The position numbers and the translations under genes are program-made. The notes under the pieces were generated by a model. The model saw only the letters and a list, made by a program, of their open reading frames with translations, had not been told where the DNA came from and searched no databases. Source: Cardiocondyla obscurior (taxonomy: Eukaryota > Arthropoda > Insecta > Hymenoptera > Formicidae). From it: a stretch of DNA of 64,000 nucleotides. Shown in pieces: positions 1 to 13,360 of this stretch. Location: assembly GCF_019399895.1 (NCBI RefSeq), contig NC_091878.1:1674001-1738000 (forward strand), read 5' to 3'. Position 1 is the stretch's first letter, and each line of letters opens with the position of its first letter.

Positions 1-3000
1 TTTGATACTCGACCCTTTTGCTCTTTGTCGCCACGGTGGCGAGCTGGTTCCGCCGCAAAGAGGCGTTTTATTACACAATTTGAGAATACCGTAAATAAAA
101 GACGATACCGCGACGAACGGTTTTTCGAGCCACTGAACCGACACCGAGGTTTTACTCTCTCTCTGTTGAAATCAACCTTCCTTTAACATTATTGATATAT
201 TTCCTCGTGTTTCATTCTTACGTGAAACGATAAACGTATTGGTCGAATCGTGAGACGTGTTACTTATTAATTGACCGATTTTTCAGGCCCCGCGACTTAA
301 AACTTGAAATTGTAATGTCTCAAGTCTTCCGCGTTCTCTCGCCTCGTAATTCATCTCCGGAAATAATTAGATCGTTGAATTGACAGTAAGGGATAATCTT
401 TCTTAAGCCGACGATGACAAGAATTTATCCCTACGGCGATTATGTCGGGAATTTATCTCGTAGCTCAACTTTTACGCGACATCCCGACTTACTTCCTACG
501 TCGTCGGATAAGAAATACTCGGCGTTGTTAATTTATCTTCGCGTTAAAGATAATCCCCTCTCCTCGCTGAATATCGCGGAGGATCTTAACGCACCTCTCA
601 TTTAACTTCACGGACACGCCGATGGACGCGCAGAACCTTCGCCTCGCTGTACAAAAAACGAGACAATGTTGAACCCCGTGTTGATTAATGCCGCGCTCTG
701 ATAATATACGTTCGTCCTGAAAATTCCTTAAGATCCCTCCCTCGTGCTCGCGAGGCGCAGAACAAGCCGGCGCGGAGCTTTCCTCCTGAAAATCGCAGGA
801 CCCGACTGTGCAAAAATGCGGTCGCCGGCTCTGATTAATGTCCGAGACGTGCGGAATATATCTCCCGCCGCATCGCCGGCCGCAAGCGGCGCGAGAGATA
901 AAGAAGTGAAAACGCTTCCGCGACTTTAAGCTAACGGACTTTGTACAAAGGACGATAATTACGAAAGCGCACTGATACACTCAAGGGCAGATTTGGTGTC
1001 TGCCGCGGCTGGCGTACGTAACTTCTCTCTCTCTCTCTCTCTATCCCCACCCTCGGCCGCCCAGAACGAGGGTGGTAGTAGTGGGGCGCGCGTTCCCCCG
1101 CAGTCCTCGACGATCGGCGCTCCGTAGCATATATCGCTGATAACAGGCGCTCTGTGTGAGGCTCTACGCACACCACTCCAAGGTCATGTACGCTAGCCGC
1201 CGCCGTCGCCGCAGCAAACGCGATATCTGTTCTTTGGTGTACAATAGGGAGAAATATCGGTGACGGTCCTCGTCGAGGAAATATCGTCCTCGTGCTCCCT
1301 GGAGTTTTTTGCGACGTTACGTCTCGTAATGAATTTAAAGTCGTACGTCTTCTTAATCTATACGCGGATATAAATTCTAGCGAGAGCAAAAGACGTAAAA
1401 GTATCGCGCGGAATATTTATTTGATACTGATAAAGTGTAGTTAATTTAACCCACGATGTTTTCTGCGTTTGTTAAAACGTAGACGGATAGTTTTTATTCG
1501 TCAAATGTATAACGATCGTTCGGTTCGCCCAGAGCTCCGCTATCTGTGTATTGTTTGTTTACTCGACTCCCCGGCTGAGGAATGCGGCAATAGCGACGGT
1601 AAATGTAAGTTGTATTATAATATATTTTGTTATTTTTTAACAGACAGATTTCACGAATTTATCTTTGAAGCTTTTGACTATCGTATCAAATGTACATATT
1701 TCGCGTACATCGCACGCAATCACAGCGGCCTAATTTCGCCACGGATTATTTAAGAGAAATAATGAGCGCGAGCCAGATTGGCTGGATTCGCCGAGATTCG
1801 CCGATGGGTCGAGGGATAATAATCCAATCTCTCGTGCACTTGGTAATTGCATCGGTTATTCGCGCCTGCCGCAACGACGAAAACGGTTTTCACCACGTTA
1901 TTACGCGATTCGGCGATACCGCCTTGTCTCGTGATCGCGAGTTACGCTCGTTTGTGTAATTGCCACGTTACGCGACGCCGAATGAAAACGATCCGCGTAA
2001 ATCAGCGGTCGCCTTGTATCGAGATGTGCCAGATGTATCTCGAACGCAGTTTCGCCGACAGCCCCGACAGCGGTTGATTTCTCAACTGGAGAGCGCCGAC
2101 GAAATTTAATTCGGGAAATATTTTACGTTCACGAAACCGCCACTATTGATCATGTTTCTTTTCTTTTTTTCTTTCTTTTTTTTTATGTACCGTAACGAAA
2201 GTAACTTTAATGTTCGCCTACCGTTTGCTCTCGAGCGCCCGGACTTTTTCCCCGCTGCGCAGTCTCAACCGCGTGGCAACCTGTCGCCGCCGATATTGCA
2301 CAAGAGGCACGCCACAAAATACTGATGCAACAACGTGCGGCTGCGATTTATTGCACGCGTGTTTCCCTCCGCTAACGAATAATCGGGCCGACGTCGCGGC
2401 GATTTAGTTCAACGGGTTTGCGCGACGGCGACGGTTTATCGGCGGGCGGCTCCATCGGCTGACAGTCGGCTCCCGGTTTTACGGAGGGCAAACCTGTTCC
2501 CTTCGTTGCCGCATTTAGACGACGGTGACGACGAGACGTAACTCGCCGAGCTAGGAACAAAGTAGATCCCGAGCGAGGACGAAGGAAAAGGAAAGACATT
2601 ATGAATTTTCGTACGAGAGTGCTCGGCGCGTACCGGTTCGCCAACGTTCCTTGCGGCACGGTCGTCTTATCGGAATTAATTGAATTAAAGTGAGAGCACG
2701 GCGAACACGGCCAATTGAATTATCCCACCGTGACGTGAACTTCCGTGAAAAGCTGTAATTTGTCGATTGAATTTTTAAGAAAGTAGCAAAACGTCGCGTA
2801 TAAAATTGTACCGAACAGGTTCTCAACCTAATAAAAGAATAAATGAAATAGAAAATTCCACGGCTGGCTTTTAGAGAAAGCGATGGGTATACCGTGTTAA
2901 TTTTAATCATTAATTTTTAATTAATTTATATTACGTACGGAAGTTAAGTGACGAGAAACTAATAATGCGTAAGATATAAAAGTATTAAAATCGAGCTAAT

Positions 3001-4046
3001 AAACGACGATACTTTCAAGTCAACTTTTCGACGATCTTTTGTATTTCAAAATTGAATCCACGATGCAATTGATTCGATTTCCGATCAAAAGACTTAATGG
3101 AATTATAAAGTCCGGATATTAATGAGGCGTTATTAGATCACAAAGGTATTATTAGATCGGTGAGGTATCATACACTTTCATTATTGGAAAATATTAACTT
3201 TTAATGACATTAAAATTCAATCGATGCCAGCCCGTCGAAAAAAGAGGCTGCTTAATCAACTCCAATAATTATTTCAATAAAATATATTCGAATCGAACGA
3301 TATTATAAAAATAACAAGCAGGATGTATAAAATAACGTATAAAAAAATATGTTTTCGAGGCAATCTAGCGGTTTACCATACATGCAACGCATCGCGCATT
3401 ACAATATATTAATTAATACAATATTTTAATTCTCATTGCACGCGTTATTCGGGCAGGCGATGCTATTATCGTAGACAACTCGGATTTCTGAAAATATATT
3501 TCATCGTTTAACTTTCAGCGAGCAGGGGAGCGCCGAAGAATGTCAAGAAACGTCTGCCAAGGCAAAAGAAAAAAGAAAGCAAAATCAAAACAAATCAAAA
3601 CACTTGGAGGTAAAAAAAACAAACTCCGCGGACGTCGCGCGAGAGTTTTGTAGCGTTCCGGGAAAGCACGGGACGCTTGAAGCGAGGCCGGGCGCGTTGG
3701 TGGGAGAGAAAGCTGAATGTCGTTTCTTCAGTCATCGTTTACCCCTCGTTGCGGGAATATCGGCTCTGCAGTTAACTCGCAGTCACCGTGCCTCGCGGCT
3801 TCGCGGTTTCGGTTCTTTTCGGCGTGCGAACGCGAGAAAGTGACCGGGAGATTGTGCGCGTTGCCGCGAAATGGTCATCGCGGCGCCGTATTTCTAATCG
3901 ATCCACCGATCGATCGGGGATTGGAAAGAGAACAATTCGCTCTGTGTATACGTGCGTACGTACCGCTGTTCGCGAGCCCGCGCTGGAGGCTCGCGTCCGC
4001 GATCACGTGATCGGCGCCATGCAACGCGGACGTCGCGGGTGACTTC
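1..4046. other. Upstream flank, no gene seen
   Basis: Read on both strands. Open frames are short (at most about 150 codons), overlap each other on opposite strands, and lack supporting splice signals or recognisable domains. There is a CT dinucleotide run near 1025-1043 and poly-T/poly-pyrimidine near 2157-2184. The stretch 2900-3500 is notably AT-rich. GC and CpG content rise from about 3600 toward the promoter at 4047. Confidence 0.6.
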
Positions 4047-4080
4047 AGTCGCGCCGTAGTTCACACCACTCGTTGTCGTT
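4044..4080 (+). promoter_or_regulatory. Core promoter: initiator plus downstream promoter element
   Basis: The sequence TTCAGTC at 4044-4050 matches the arthropod initiator consensus TCAGTY. If its A at 4047 is +1, positions +28 to +33 (4074-4079) read TGTCGT, which fits the DPE consensus (D-G-W-Y-V-T) at the strict spacing that Inr-DPE promoters require. No TATA box is visible about 30 nt upstream, as expected for a DPE promoter. The surrounding 3.6-4.8 kb is more GC- and CpG-rich than its flanks, and a strong splice donor follows at 4779. The transcription start is inferred, not observed. Confidence 0.6.
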
Positions 4081-4778
4081 CCGCGTCCGGGTCATCTTGC
4101 CGCGCGCATTTGCGGCGTTCAGCTCCTCGTGGACGGCGATTTTAGTACGCGATACGATTTCCGGCGGTGCCGGGAGCAACGAGAGTGCTGAATCGAGTGG
4201 CGGATACTCGTCGGAGTGAGGGAATCGGGCAGGGTGGTGTTATTCGAGCGCGCGGTCGTCGGCGTGCGCCGTTCGCCGAGTGGCGTGAGTGGACATTTCA
4301 CGAGAGACACTTGCAAGATTCACCGGATCTCGAGTCTTGTACACGGATGACGAACGCCGAGAGGTCGAGCGTTGTGGTGACCGTCGAAGAAACTGAGAGA
4401 CAATCGCGGTAATAGACAATTCGTTTTCCTAACCTTCGGTCGCGCCGTTCGCGGAGTGAAGTTGCACACCAGCGCGACTGCCGTTCGTAACACCGGCGTG
4501 ATGACCGGGCGCCGTGTCGTTCACTTCGCGTCGGAATCGCGAAAGCTCCGTATGAAATAACATCGGACGAACTCTTTTGGTGAATTGGTGCGCGTGTGTG
4601 TGATCGTCGTCGCCATTGCCCGCGGATGGCTGCCCGGAGAGTTTCCTGAGAGGACGAACGAGAGAGCGATCGACAGCAATCAGCAGGATCAACTTCGAGG
4701 GAGAGAACGAGAGAGAGCGATCGACAACAATCAGCTGGATCAACTTCGAGGGAGAGAACGAGAGAACGACTGCAGCCG
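4047..4778 (+). other. Non-coding first exon (5' UTR exon 1)
   Basis: The start is taken from the initiator A at 4047. The end is the strong donor CCG|GTGAGT at 4778/4779. No long frame leads out of it in phase with later exons. It holds short upstream ORFs: ATG 4347 to TAA 4412 (21 codons), ATG 4501 to TAA 4560 (19 codons) and ATG 4626 to TGA 4649 (7 codons). Its 3' part contains a 51-bp tandem duplication (4666-4767). Overlapping frames on both strands look like by-products of the GC-rich composition. Confidence 0.55.
4666..4767 (+). repeat. 51-bp tandem duplication, two copies
   Basis: Copy 1 is 4666-4716 and copy 2 is 4717-4767. Each begins GCGATCGACARCAATCAGC and runs into GATCAACTTCGAGGGAGAG. 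Only a few positions differ between copies, and the similarity extends a few bases beyond each end through GAACGAGAGA. It sits in the inferred first exon, ending 11 nt before the splice donor, so it would be in the mature leader. As 51 is a multiple of three, both copies are open in two frames, which explains repeated peptides seen there; I do not treat these as protein. Confidence 0.85.
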
Positions 4779-7700
4779 GTGAGTACCAATATACTTAATA
4801 ATTAAATAATAAAAATCGACGACGCCAAATCAGACAAAGTCGAGAGAGTCTCGCACGTGTCAAAGCCTACGAGCGTATCGCAAATTAACCACGCGGGCGA
4901 TTTAACAAACATATTGAACGTCTCTCGAGAAAATACACAAACTCGCGGGCGGTCCGCAATCACTTTCTCGAAGCTTAACCACGTCGCGCTTAAATAAAAA
5001 AAAATTTCCGCAATAAGAAGATTGAATTTCTCGTTCCTCCGTGAATTTCCTCGATCGTTCGCGTTGCACCGCGGTTCACCGCACTCGTGCCGCTGATAAG
5101 CGGCGTTATCGGACGATTTCGCGATCCGGCGGCGTTTGCCTGGCGACGTTTCTCGCGAAATCCTAGAAATCCGAGAACCAGTCGGCGAACCCTTTTCCAC
5201 CGCGCGCATTACGTCGGCCCGCGTTTCCCGTTCGGTTACGCAAGACTTGGACAAACGCGAGCAAGATAAATATTGACTGGGGATCGCTCCGTTGGAGAAA
5301 CCGCGCTCCATTCCCTCCCTCTCTACGGATAATCCTTTCGTCGTGGAATTTATGCGACTTTCATTAGAACGAGATCGCCGCGGGAAACCGTCGGTCGACC
5401 GGCGCTCGCCGTTGTCAAAACCGTTGGCGGACGTTTTACCGAAAAGAGCGCCTCTGGCAACGGCGATCACTCGCGCGATTTTACGACGGTAATAACGCCC
5501 CGTGCGCGCGCTATTGATTTCGTTGGGATCAAGGCTCTTTCAACGGCGCATCCTCATTTCGCGGGATTGCCGCAATTAGCGAACGTTTCGCGCGTCCACC
5601 TCCGGCCCGGTAAGATCGCAAACAAACGTTCGCATATTTCTGTCGAAGATCGCGCGCGGTGCCGTCGTTACGGCTAATTATACCGGCGATAATGACGCGA
5701 AACGAGCCAGCGGATTTACGGATTTACCGCCAACGTCCGCGATTTTACGGCTGGCCGATGACCCACCGACACGAATCGGGATATCGTCGGCGCACGAGCC
5801 GGAGGAGAAAAGAAAAGAAAAAAAATTAAAAGTAAAAAGTTTAAAAACTTTGCCGCGACGTAAACTGCGCGTGCCTCGTTTCTCGCGTAATTTGCACCGG
5901 GGGGAAAAAAGCGGGAAGTGTCGAAATAGCTTTCGCGGTGGCCGCACGAAAAATCGATACGCGCAATCGGGAGTTTACCCTCGCAGATAATCAGGCAAAC
6001 GTGCGCGTTATGCGAGACGAATCGTCGATACGCTATTAAAACCGGTGAATAAACTCCAGAGACCCAGAGCGCAATCCGCGGAGCCGGATTTCAGAACGAT
6101 TCGGTTTTATTTTTAGTTTGGCATCCTTCGGATGCACATTTTCGCGCGTTATTGCCGCCGTAAAATAGCATAAGTAATAACAGCCGTCTAACTCGGCAGC
6201 TACGACACGGAATATATCATAAGTCCGTTGGGATGATAAACCGGAAATCTTTAACGAGAATTCCTCGCGAGAATGTCTAGGAAAACCGTTTTACTTTTTA
6301 GAACCGTAATTTCAAAGAAAATCGCTATTTATCTCGTTTATCTTTTAACGTCTTTCGCGTGTAATACAAAGCGGGGAGGCAAATCAGATTCGTAATTTAT
6401 TTAAGCTCGCTTTATACACAGAGTTTAGCATTTAAGACGATGCTCGCTCGTATGAAAATACGCTTAGAACTTGTAGCCGAGAAAACCGGCTTACCCGCCA
6501 TTATCATTCACCTAATTTATGATACGGCGCAACGTCCGCTTCCATTCGAGACGTACTTTTTTACGCGCTTCTCAATTTATCTTCTTATGTTTACCGAGCT
6601 TCCACTCTCGCGAGTCATTCGCATGTGTGACACGTACCGAGCGAGTTGACACCGCAAATTAAGGGTTAATCCGTCATATCGAGGCTCATCCCGTTCCTTC
6701 TTGTGTATTTTTATAGCGCGACATACATAAACAACCACGGAAAAAGTACCTCGCGATAAAAAAAACAATATAAAAAATTATAAAAAATTATAAAAATGGG
6801 ATTGAGAGAAAGGAGGAGAGAGCGTCTTTCTTGGTTTCCTCTCACTCTTCTTTTTTTTATTATTATTATTTTTTTTAATTATATTTATGAACTTGATATC
6901 TCGCTTTTAACCCCTTCATGCGCGCACATTGAGAGCCCCGATCGATCAAGATTAAGCCGCCGGTCGCGAATTTTAATTTACGTACGCGCGCAATCGAAAT
7001 TCTGTTACTTTCGTCACCGCTGCGCAACGCGTATCCCGCTGCGAGTTCGCGCGGCTCCCGTTTCCACCGGCTTGCAAGTGAGAACTTATGTAAGTGCACT
7101 TTCGGAGACTTAATCTGCTTTTAGGCGCCACGGCGAGCACCAAGGTCCACGGTTACGGCGCTTACTTTGTCACGCGAGCGTTTCGCCATTCTCGTATTTT
7201 GAGTGTTCAAATCCCCTCTCTCCCGCTGTTAATCACTCCGTTGTGCGCCCGAGTCCTCTTTTGCGCTCGTTTAACGATGTAATTTATGTGACGCTACTAA
7301 CATGTACGAGAACCGCGTAATTTACGACGTTACGCGGGCGTATTTTGTAACTGACAACGGACCGTAAACGTAACATTTTAAATATACATATATAGGTGCA
7401 TATAAATATATAAATAACGATTGACGGATTTTACGGTGATCTCTTTTGTACCAGAATGAAAATGGCAATAAAGCCTGAATTTTGATACCTTCCTAATTGA
7501 TGACCGACACTCACGCTTAAATCTCTGAATTTATTCTTTAATTTTTTTTAATTCCTGGCAAGAGGCCGAACTTTTAAAAGTATTTTTTATTAATTTATTA
7601 TTATTATCACAAATATGCTTTCTCGCATATTAATTGTACAATTTATATATTTGAAACACCTTCGGTGAATAAACTAACTCGTCGTGGCGTTCATTATGCA

Positions 7701-10700
7701 TCGATATTGATCAGGCCGATCTAGTATCGCATTCCTCCATATTGGCCGGGCATTAATCAAGGCGTAATACCGCGGTTGACCTTATTCAGCTGAGACACTG
7801 ATCGGCGTTGGCGCCAACGATCTCACAACGTGCGAAACTTGAACGTCTCGATAGTGCATTCGCCAATTCGCCGATGCCTACGTGCCCCTCGTCGCCTCGA
7901 CCTAGAAGCGAAAGTGGTCTTTATCGTGACAATACGCCCATCTTTTCCGTATACGTCGTGGGCGCAGGTGGTCTAGGCGTTAGAATTTCCGTGGCTTATT
8001 TTTATTTTTTTTTTTTCTTTTCCGCGGAGAACATTGGTACGAAGGTGCTTCGAACTCGACGATTTCGCGGTCTTAAAATTGACAGGCTGTACCGTGAGAC
8101 GACGTCCTACTTTCGTCAATCGTAAAGCGCGATTTTTAACAATAACGTGCAATTAATCGCGTTGTAGATAGCGATCTTTCGGGACGCGAGCGATAATTAC
8201 GCTTCGAGATGATTAAAGTATTAGGCATTGGATTTATAGATAGCTTGACGATTGCGAAAACGATATGCATATATCTTTCACTGAGAGATACAGATTTATA
8301 ATACTGGACTATCGATATTAAACCTCGGGAATTACCGTCGTAGATCGATTTCAGCACCGCTCGCTTGCTAATTAGCGGAATAAAACGCGATCGTTTCAGC
8401 CGCGCCGCGAGACACTAATGTCTCGTTCACGTTGATTTACCCCTCCCCCTACCCCCCCGCATCAATCCCAAACACGGTCACGATAGTGCGCAATTAGCGT
8501 CAGCGTAATAGCGGCGTTCATTAACATTAACGATCGTATGGTAATGCGACCGGAGAAGTAATCGCGTATTGTTCACCCCACGGTGATAACGGAGGAGGCA
8601 GACTCGAAGAGGAGGCGATCGCCATCGCCAACATCCCACACGAATCCTCAATTAGATCCGCCTAAGAATTGCTAAACTGCGGAAAAGTCGGGTATTGTTT
8701 GCGAGCTAAGAATGGAACTTGGCTTGAGGAAATGGAGAAGCTATCTCTATTATTGGAAATTGCATAATCTCGCGTATGTACAGCGAACACGTTCGTCAAG
8801 TAGACTCTGTTTGATTAAAAAACAATTTTTTATTACATTAATTATTTATTTGATATTATTTTTATGAGATTTTTAACGTAAAATCGCAAAGTTAATTGAA
8901 CCTCTTTAATTATTTTTCAACATAATCGCGTGAATTTCAGTAATCAGAACCTGGTGTTACGTTACTTATCGAAATTTGCACAGAAACTCCTCGATGGGGA
9001 GAAGCGCGACGAAATCGAATCCCTGACGAGACATTCGCGCCGTAGATCGCTCTAACGCCGGCACTCCGCGATGTAAATTCTGAGTCATCCGATCGCAGTC
9101 GCTCTTTACGTTACTATAGAATTTATATCTCCGTGGGAATGGGCGAATTTCCATGGACATGCATTCACCGTGCGCGCGTGGAAATAATTCTCACGCCGGC
9201 GACACAAATGGGCTCGATAACACAGACAGTCCGCGATTTCCAGTGTGAAATAGTTGAACTATATGCATTATTATTGGGAAAGTACAATGCGCGCGCGAGT
9301 CGAGACGCCTCGTGCATATAGAGAAATCGGCTGAAATTGTGACAGGCGCATCGTGAAGTTTACGTGAAATGCCGACTGCAACTCATTCCGATAAAATTAT
9401 CAGATAAAATTTAAAATAATTTTAAAACAATGTTACTTCTATAAAATATCATTGTAGTTAAAAAATTTTGCAATTAAAGTGTGTCCGGTTACTTATTTAT
9501 ATTACGAGCATCGTCTTGTAGACTATAACGCGCAACTATACGTATAATTCGCGGAGTTATTTGCGCGTTTTGTTACGATAAGATAAGCAACGAAGGTCCG
9601 AAGATTTCTTCCGACGTATGTTGCGAATGCCGCGCGAGACTTCCAACGAGACCGCGTACAATGTCCGAGTTTTCGATTACGACGCGAGAGACGGTGCCGC
9701 CTCCGCGAGAAATGAATGGCGCCCGTGAAAAATTTATCAGCCATCGCCTCGCGCGATTTCAATTACGCAATTTCGAAACGAGACACGTCCGACGTGTCTC
9801 GCGGCCGGTTTTTCGCGCCGATGGACCAATCCCGCCGAGGAGTTTGATTGAACGGCAGATATCGCGATGCACTCGCGCGCGCATTTACGTACACGGGCTC
9901 GGTGAAGCCCCCCATGCCTTACAAGGAGCTAGCGCGGATCTGTTTATTCGAGCGCCGAGCAATTATTGCGATACCATCGCGTTCGAATTAAAGCGAGGAG
10001 GAGACAGGCGAGGATCGAGCGCGCGCAAAATGCGGCACGTGTTGCTACATTAATCATGCTTTTACAATGCACGAGGGTATGCCTCGATGCTCGGTACTTA
10101 AAAAAAAAAAAGAAAAAAGAAATTTCACTGCGTAACAACGTACGACATACGGCGACACGTAACGTTTCATTTTTGCTGACACTTGATTTTAAAAGTTGTG
10201 GATATATCTATTAAATTCGGGACCATTTTTCTAGTCTTATGCATTACACTTTTATTATTCGTTAATTATCTGTCATCGTTTGGATTTTTAATTTGTAGAA
10301 AATTCATTAACTTTACGCGAAGAATAATAATAAAAAAAAAAAATGTCAAATCGATTACCGAACCGATTAACACGTTAATTCGAACGCAAGTCATTTAATC
10401 GACGTCGATTAATCTCCCGCGAAGGGGGCAAGTAAAAATAAACCGCCTCGTTGAAACTTAGATTTATTGACTGTACAACGTTCTCGGATATTCATTAAGT
10501 ATCCACTTGAACGATTCGATTGTTACAGCGAAGGAACAGCTGTCATTTTAAGCGGCGCCTCTTGAAATACACGCTCACTAATTTGAATCGATCGGCGGGC
10601 TAATGTCGCTCAATTTAGATCCCCGTTTCGCGCGTCTTGTATTAGAACCCAACGGTCTCACTTAAAGGAACCGTGACGTCGTAATACATATCCAACGGAA

Positions 10701-12856
10701 TAGCTTCAGCAGCTACGTTTCATTCCGAAGCCGTTTTAATACACCGTAATTTTATGATAAATAAAATCTCCTACAAAGTTGATAACGCTGAATGAATAAT
10801 GTATCAACGTCCGCCGTGGGGCGCCGGGTCAAAAGTGCATCGTCGAATTGAATGTCGCGAATCAACGTACGTCGCTCCGCGTCCTTGTTCGCACCTGCGG
10901 AATTCGATTCGATATTCTGCGGTGATCGCAGGCATCCGACCGGGGTGGAATTCCGCGGCAGCCGACACGGGGAACGTCGCGATTAATAGAAGCCGCGAAA
11001 CGACAGCTGGGACAGATATTACCCGCGGGACGCCCATCCGGATGAGAGCAGGTGCGTTTCTCTAATTCCACGTTGCGGCGTGCACGCGATATCGTGCATG
11101 AATAATGCACCCCGATGCGTTATCGCGACGCGCGAGAAGACGCGAGGGCAAGGGAAGTGCCGTTTAACGAGGATCATTGCAAACGCGTCTCGATAATTAC
11201 ACAGGGCGCGTTGGAAAATGCAGGGTACGGGCGTACTGTGAAACGAGCGAAACTACCACTTTCGATCGGCAATTTCGCGCAATCGTTCTTGGTAATCGGT
11301 TATCTTCTTTTCGTCAATTTATCGGCGTGCCGATCAAACTGTTGTAAGAAAAATGAGGGGAATTTTTATTTCGCTTTTAATAATTTTTTTCTTTTATGCA
11401 TATAAATTCTACTTCTTGAACCGTAATTAACGAAGACTATTAATAAACATTTAATACAGGCGAGTAAACTTGAGATTTGTGCTTTGCGTTTACCGATCGG
11501 GAGCCTCGAATTTGTTTCGTATCGCCAATTCATTTCGTGTCGCGGGCAGTGATGACGAATGATATAATTGGTTTATCAACTCGAACTAATCACAATTCAA
11601 TCCGATGATGAATGCACCGACACTGATGCGATTACTACGTTAAACCACGTACCCTCGTCAGTTCCGCAGACAAGACGATTATACCGGCATTAATTGACTG
11701 AAAACGGTAGTCTCTTCTCTGCTTTCATCCTCACGCGCGTGCGACTGATTGCGTCTTCGTCGAATACAATCACGAAATGCCTCGTCGAAACTCGATAACC
11801 GATACCCACGTGCGTGAATCATACGACTGAATCGTGTCGTTACACGTTAACGATCATACCTATATTTACACGTCATTTACTTTAATTTAAAAAAAAAAAA
11901 AGAATCTTATTTTAAATCTTTTATTTAATCGCGCCTGCTTGAAACTTTACGATATATTAATTAAACGTTCGGGATATTTTGTATTCTTTACGACATTTTA
12001 TCGATTTATTTTACGTCATATCGAGGAAAGAATTTTACATTCGCCAGATACTTGAAAATAATTTATGCCCGTAATATGAAGAAAAAACTTCGAACTTAAT
12101 AAACGACACTGTTCGTAACTTATACTCAATATACCTCATGAAAAAGTAATTTCGACGTCATAAATTGTTTTTATAAGCTCTTTTGATTAAAAAAGGACCT
12201 GCCGGAGTGTATTTAGGGTACGACGTAATTATGAATTTATCGTTACGGAGGTGGCAATTTTATTTCGGCACCCACATAAATATAATAATTGGGACCGTTT
12301 TTCGGCTATCAAATCGGCTAAAACTTTTATAATAAAAGTTTCAGTGCCCAAGGGCGGTAATCGCAACTACAAAATTTATTACCAAGGTTACATTACACAG
12401 TCGTTTTTTTCAATTTATCGTTATGCGCGTTGAGAAAGGAGCTATTGAAGGCTCCCTCATTTATGGTGTTTTTTTTTTCTTCTTTTTTTTTCTCAATCAT
12501 ACTTTAAATAAACGCTCTAATCCGTGTGATGATGAAATCCGAGTCCATATTGAGTATTTTTAACATTGCGGATTTATTTAATATAGGGCTTGCTAGGGAT
12601 AATTTAATTTTCATTAATAATTGAGAATAATAAATCTGCTATTTTTTGTGCGTATAATTAAACGTTAATACAATAAATTATTATTTATTTAATTAGAGTT
12701 GCTACTTTTAATATGATAAATATGCGCTGTAGAGAATCTAAAAATGATATTTTAACAAAATTAGCTGTTGATTTACCGCTTTAAAAAATAATAAATAATA
12801 GATCAATTTAGGACGCATTATGGTCTGCTGTATATTAAAACAAAAATGCACGTGAA
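4779..12856 (+). other. Intron 1, first part: nothing coding supported
   Basis: Intronic sequence from the donor at 4779 to the first tRNA gene. The longest minus-strand frame (4802-5470, 222 codons) has no recognisable domain and a composition typical of chance frames in CpG-rich DNA. A near-perfect 23-nt palindrome lies at 9779-9801. A-rich and T-rich runs occur near 6855-6880, 10099-10120 and 11888-11902. A C-rich run lies near 8443-8458. Confidence 0.55.
9779..9801. repeat. Palindrome with 11-bp arms
   Basis: The arm CGAGACACGTC (9779-9789) is followed by a single C (9790) and then its exact reverse complement GACGTGTCTCG (9791-9801). Such a symmetrical site could bind a dimeric protein, but no nearby gene supports that and its function is unknown. 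Confidence 0.8.
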
Positions 12857-12938
12857 GACGAGGTGGCCGAGTGGTTAAGGCGTTGGACTGCTAATCCAAT
12901 GTGCTCTGCACGCGTGGGTTCGAATCCCATCCTCGTCG
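12857..12938 (+). tRNA. tRNA-Ser (anticodon GCT)
   Basis: This is a complete 82-nt class II tRNA gene for decoding AGC/AGT serine codons. The acceptor stem GACGAGG (12857-12863) pairs with CCTCGTC (12931-12937), with discriminator G at 12938. The anticodon stem TTGGA/TCCAA frames the loop CTGCTAA with anticodon GCT at 12890-12892. The long variable arm follows, as expected for tRNA-Ser, then a T arm with loop TTCGAAT. No intron is present and CCA is not encoded. A T-run just downstream (about 12945-12950) is a good Pol III terminator. It lies in intron 1 of the large gene, on the same strand. Confidence 0.97.
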
Positions 12939-13288
12939 GGGAATCTTTTTTACATTGAAATTTTTTTTTTATTTATTAACAATGAACAATAACGCATTTA
13001 TAATTTTTTAACGAAACTTTTTTCTCGAATTTCTTTAAATTAATTCACTAAAATTAAATAATTGCAGCAGTTGATATTCTTTTTGGTAATCTATGTTCTC
13101 CGTGTTTGACATTTATTTATTTAAATATTTTATATATTTTAATACTTTTAATACAATTATTTATTCGGATAATTGAGCCTTTAATTTTCCATTTATTAGA
13201 AACATCTCGCTGCAATCTAGATTCTAGCTCTCATAGCATTGTAATAGATCCCATTTAGCCGTTTTCTAAGAAAATCTTTTTCGAGGAG
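12939..13288. other. Spacer between tRNA-Ser and tRNA-Asp
   Basis: About 350 nt of strongly AT-rich DNA with several T-runs. No open frame or RNA-like structure was seen beyond the terminator of the upstream tRNA. Confidence 0.6.
12945..12950 (+). terminator. Pol III terminator of tRNA-Ser
   Basis: A run of six T residues begins about 7 nt after the tRNA-Ser discriminator base, which is the usual RNA polymerase III stop signal. Confidence 0.75.
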
Positions 13289-13360
13289 TCCTCGATAGTA
13301 TAGTGGTTAGTATCCCCGCCTGTCACGCGGGAGACCGGGGTTCGATTCCCCGTCGGGGAG
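13289..13360 (+). tRNA. tRNA-Asp (anticodon GTC)
   Basis: This is a complete 72-nt tRNA gene for aspartate. The acceptor stem TCCTCGA (13289-13295) pairs with TCGGGGA (13353-13359), including one T-G wobble, with discriminator G at 13360. The anticodon stem CCCGC/GCGGG encloses CTGTCAC with anticodon GTC at 13322-13324. The T arm is CGGGG-TTCGATT-CCCCG. The sequence is close to the typical insect tRNA-Asp. A T-run about 10 nt downstream can terminate Pol III. It is on the same strand as the flanking tRNAs and the host gene. Confidence 0.97.

Noticed and set aside
4802..5470. 222-codon open frame on the minus strand just downstream of exon 1
   Set aside because: Composition is that of CpG-rich non-coding DNA, there is no recognisable domain, and it lies opposite the intron start.
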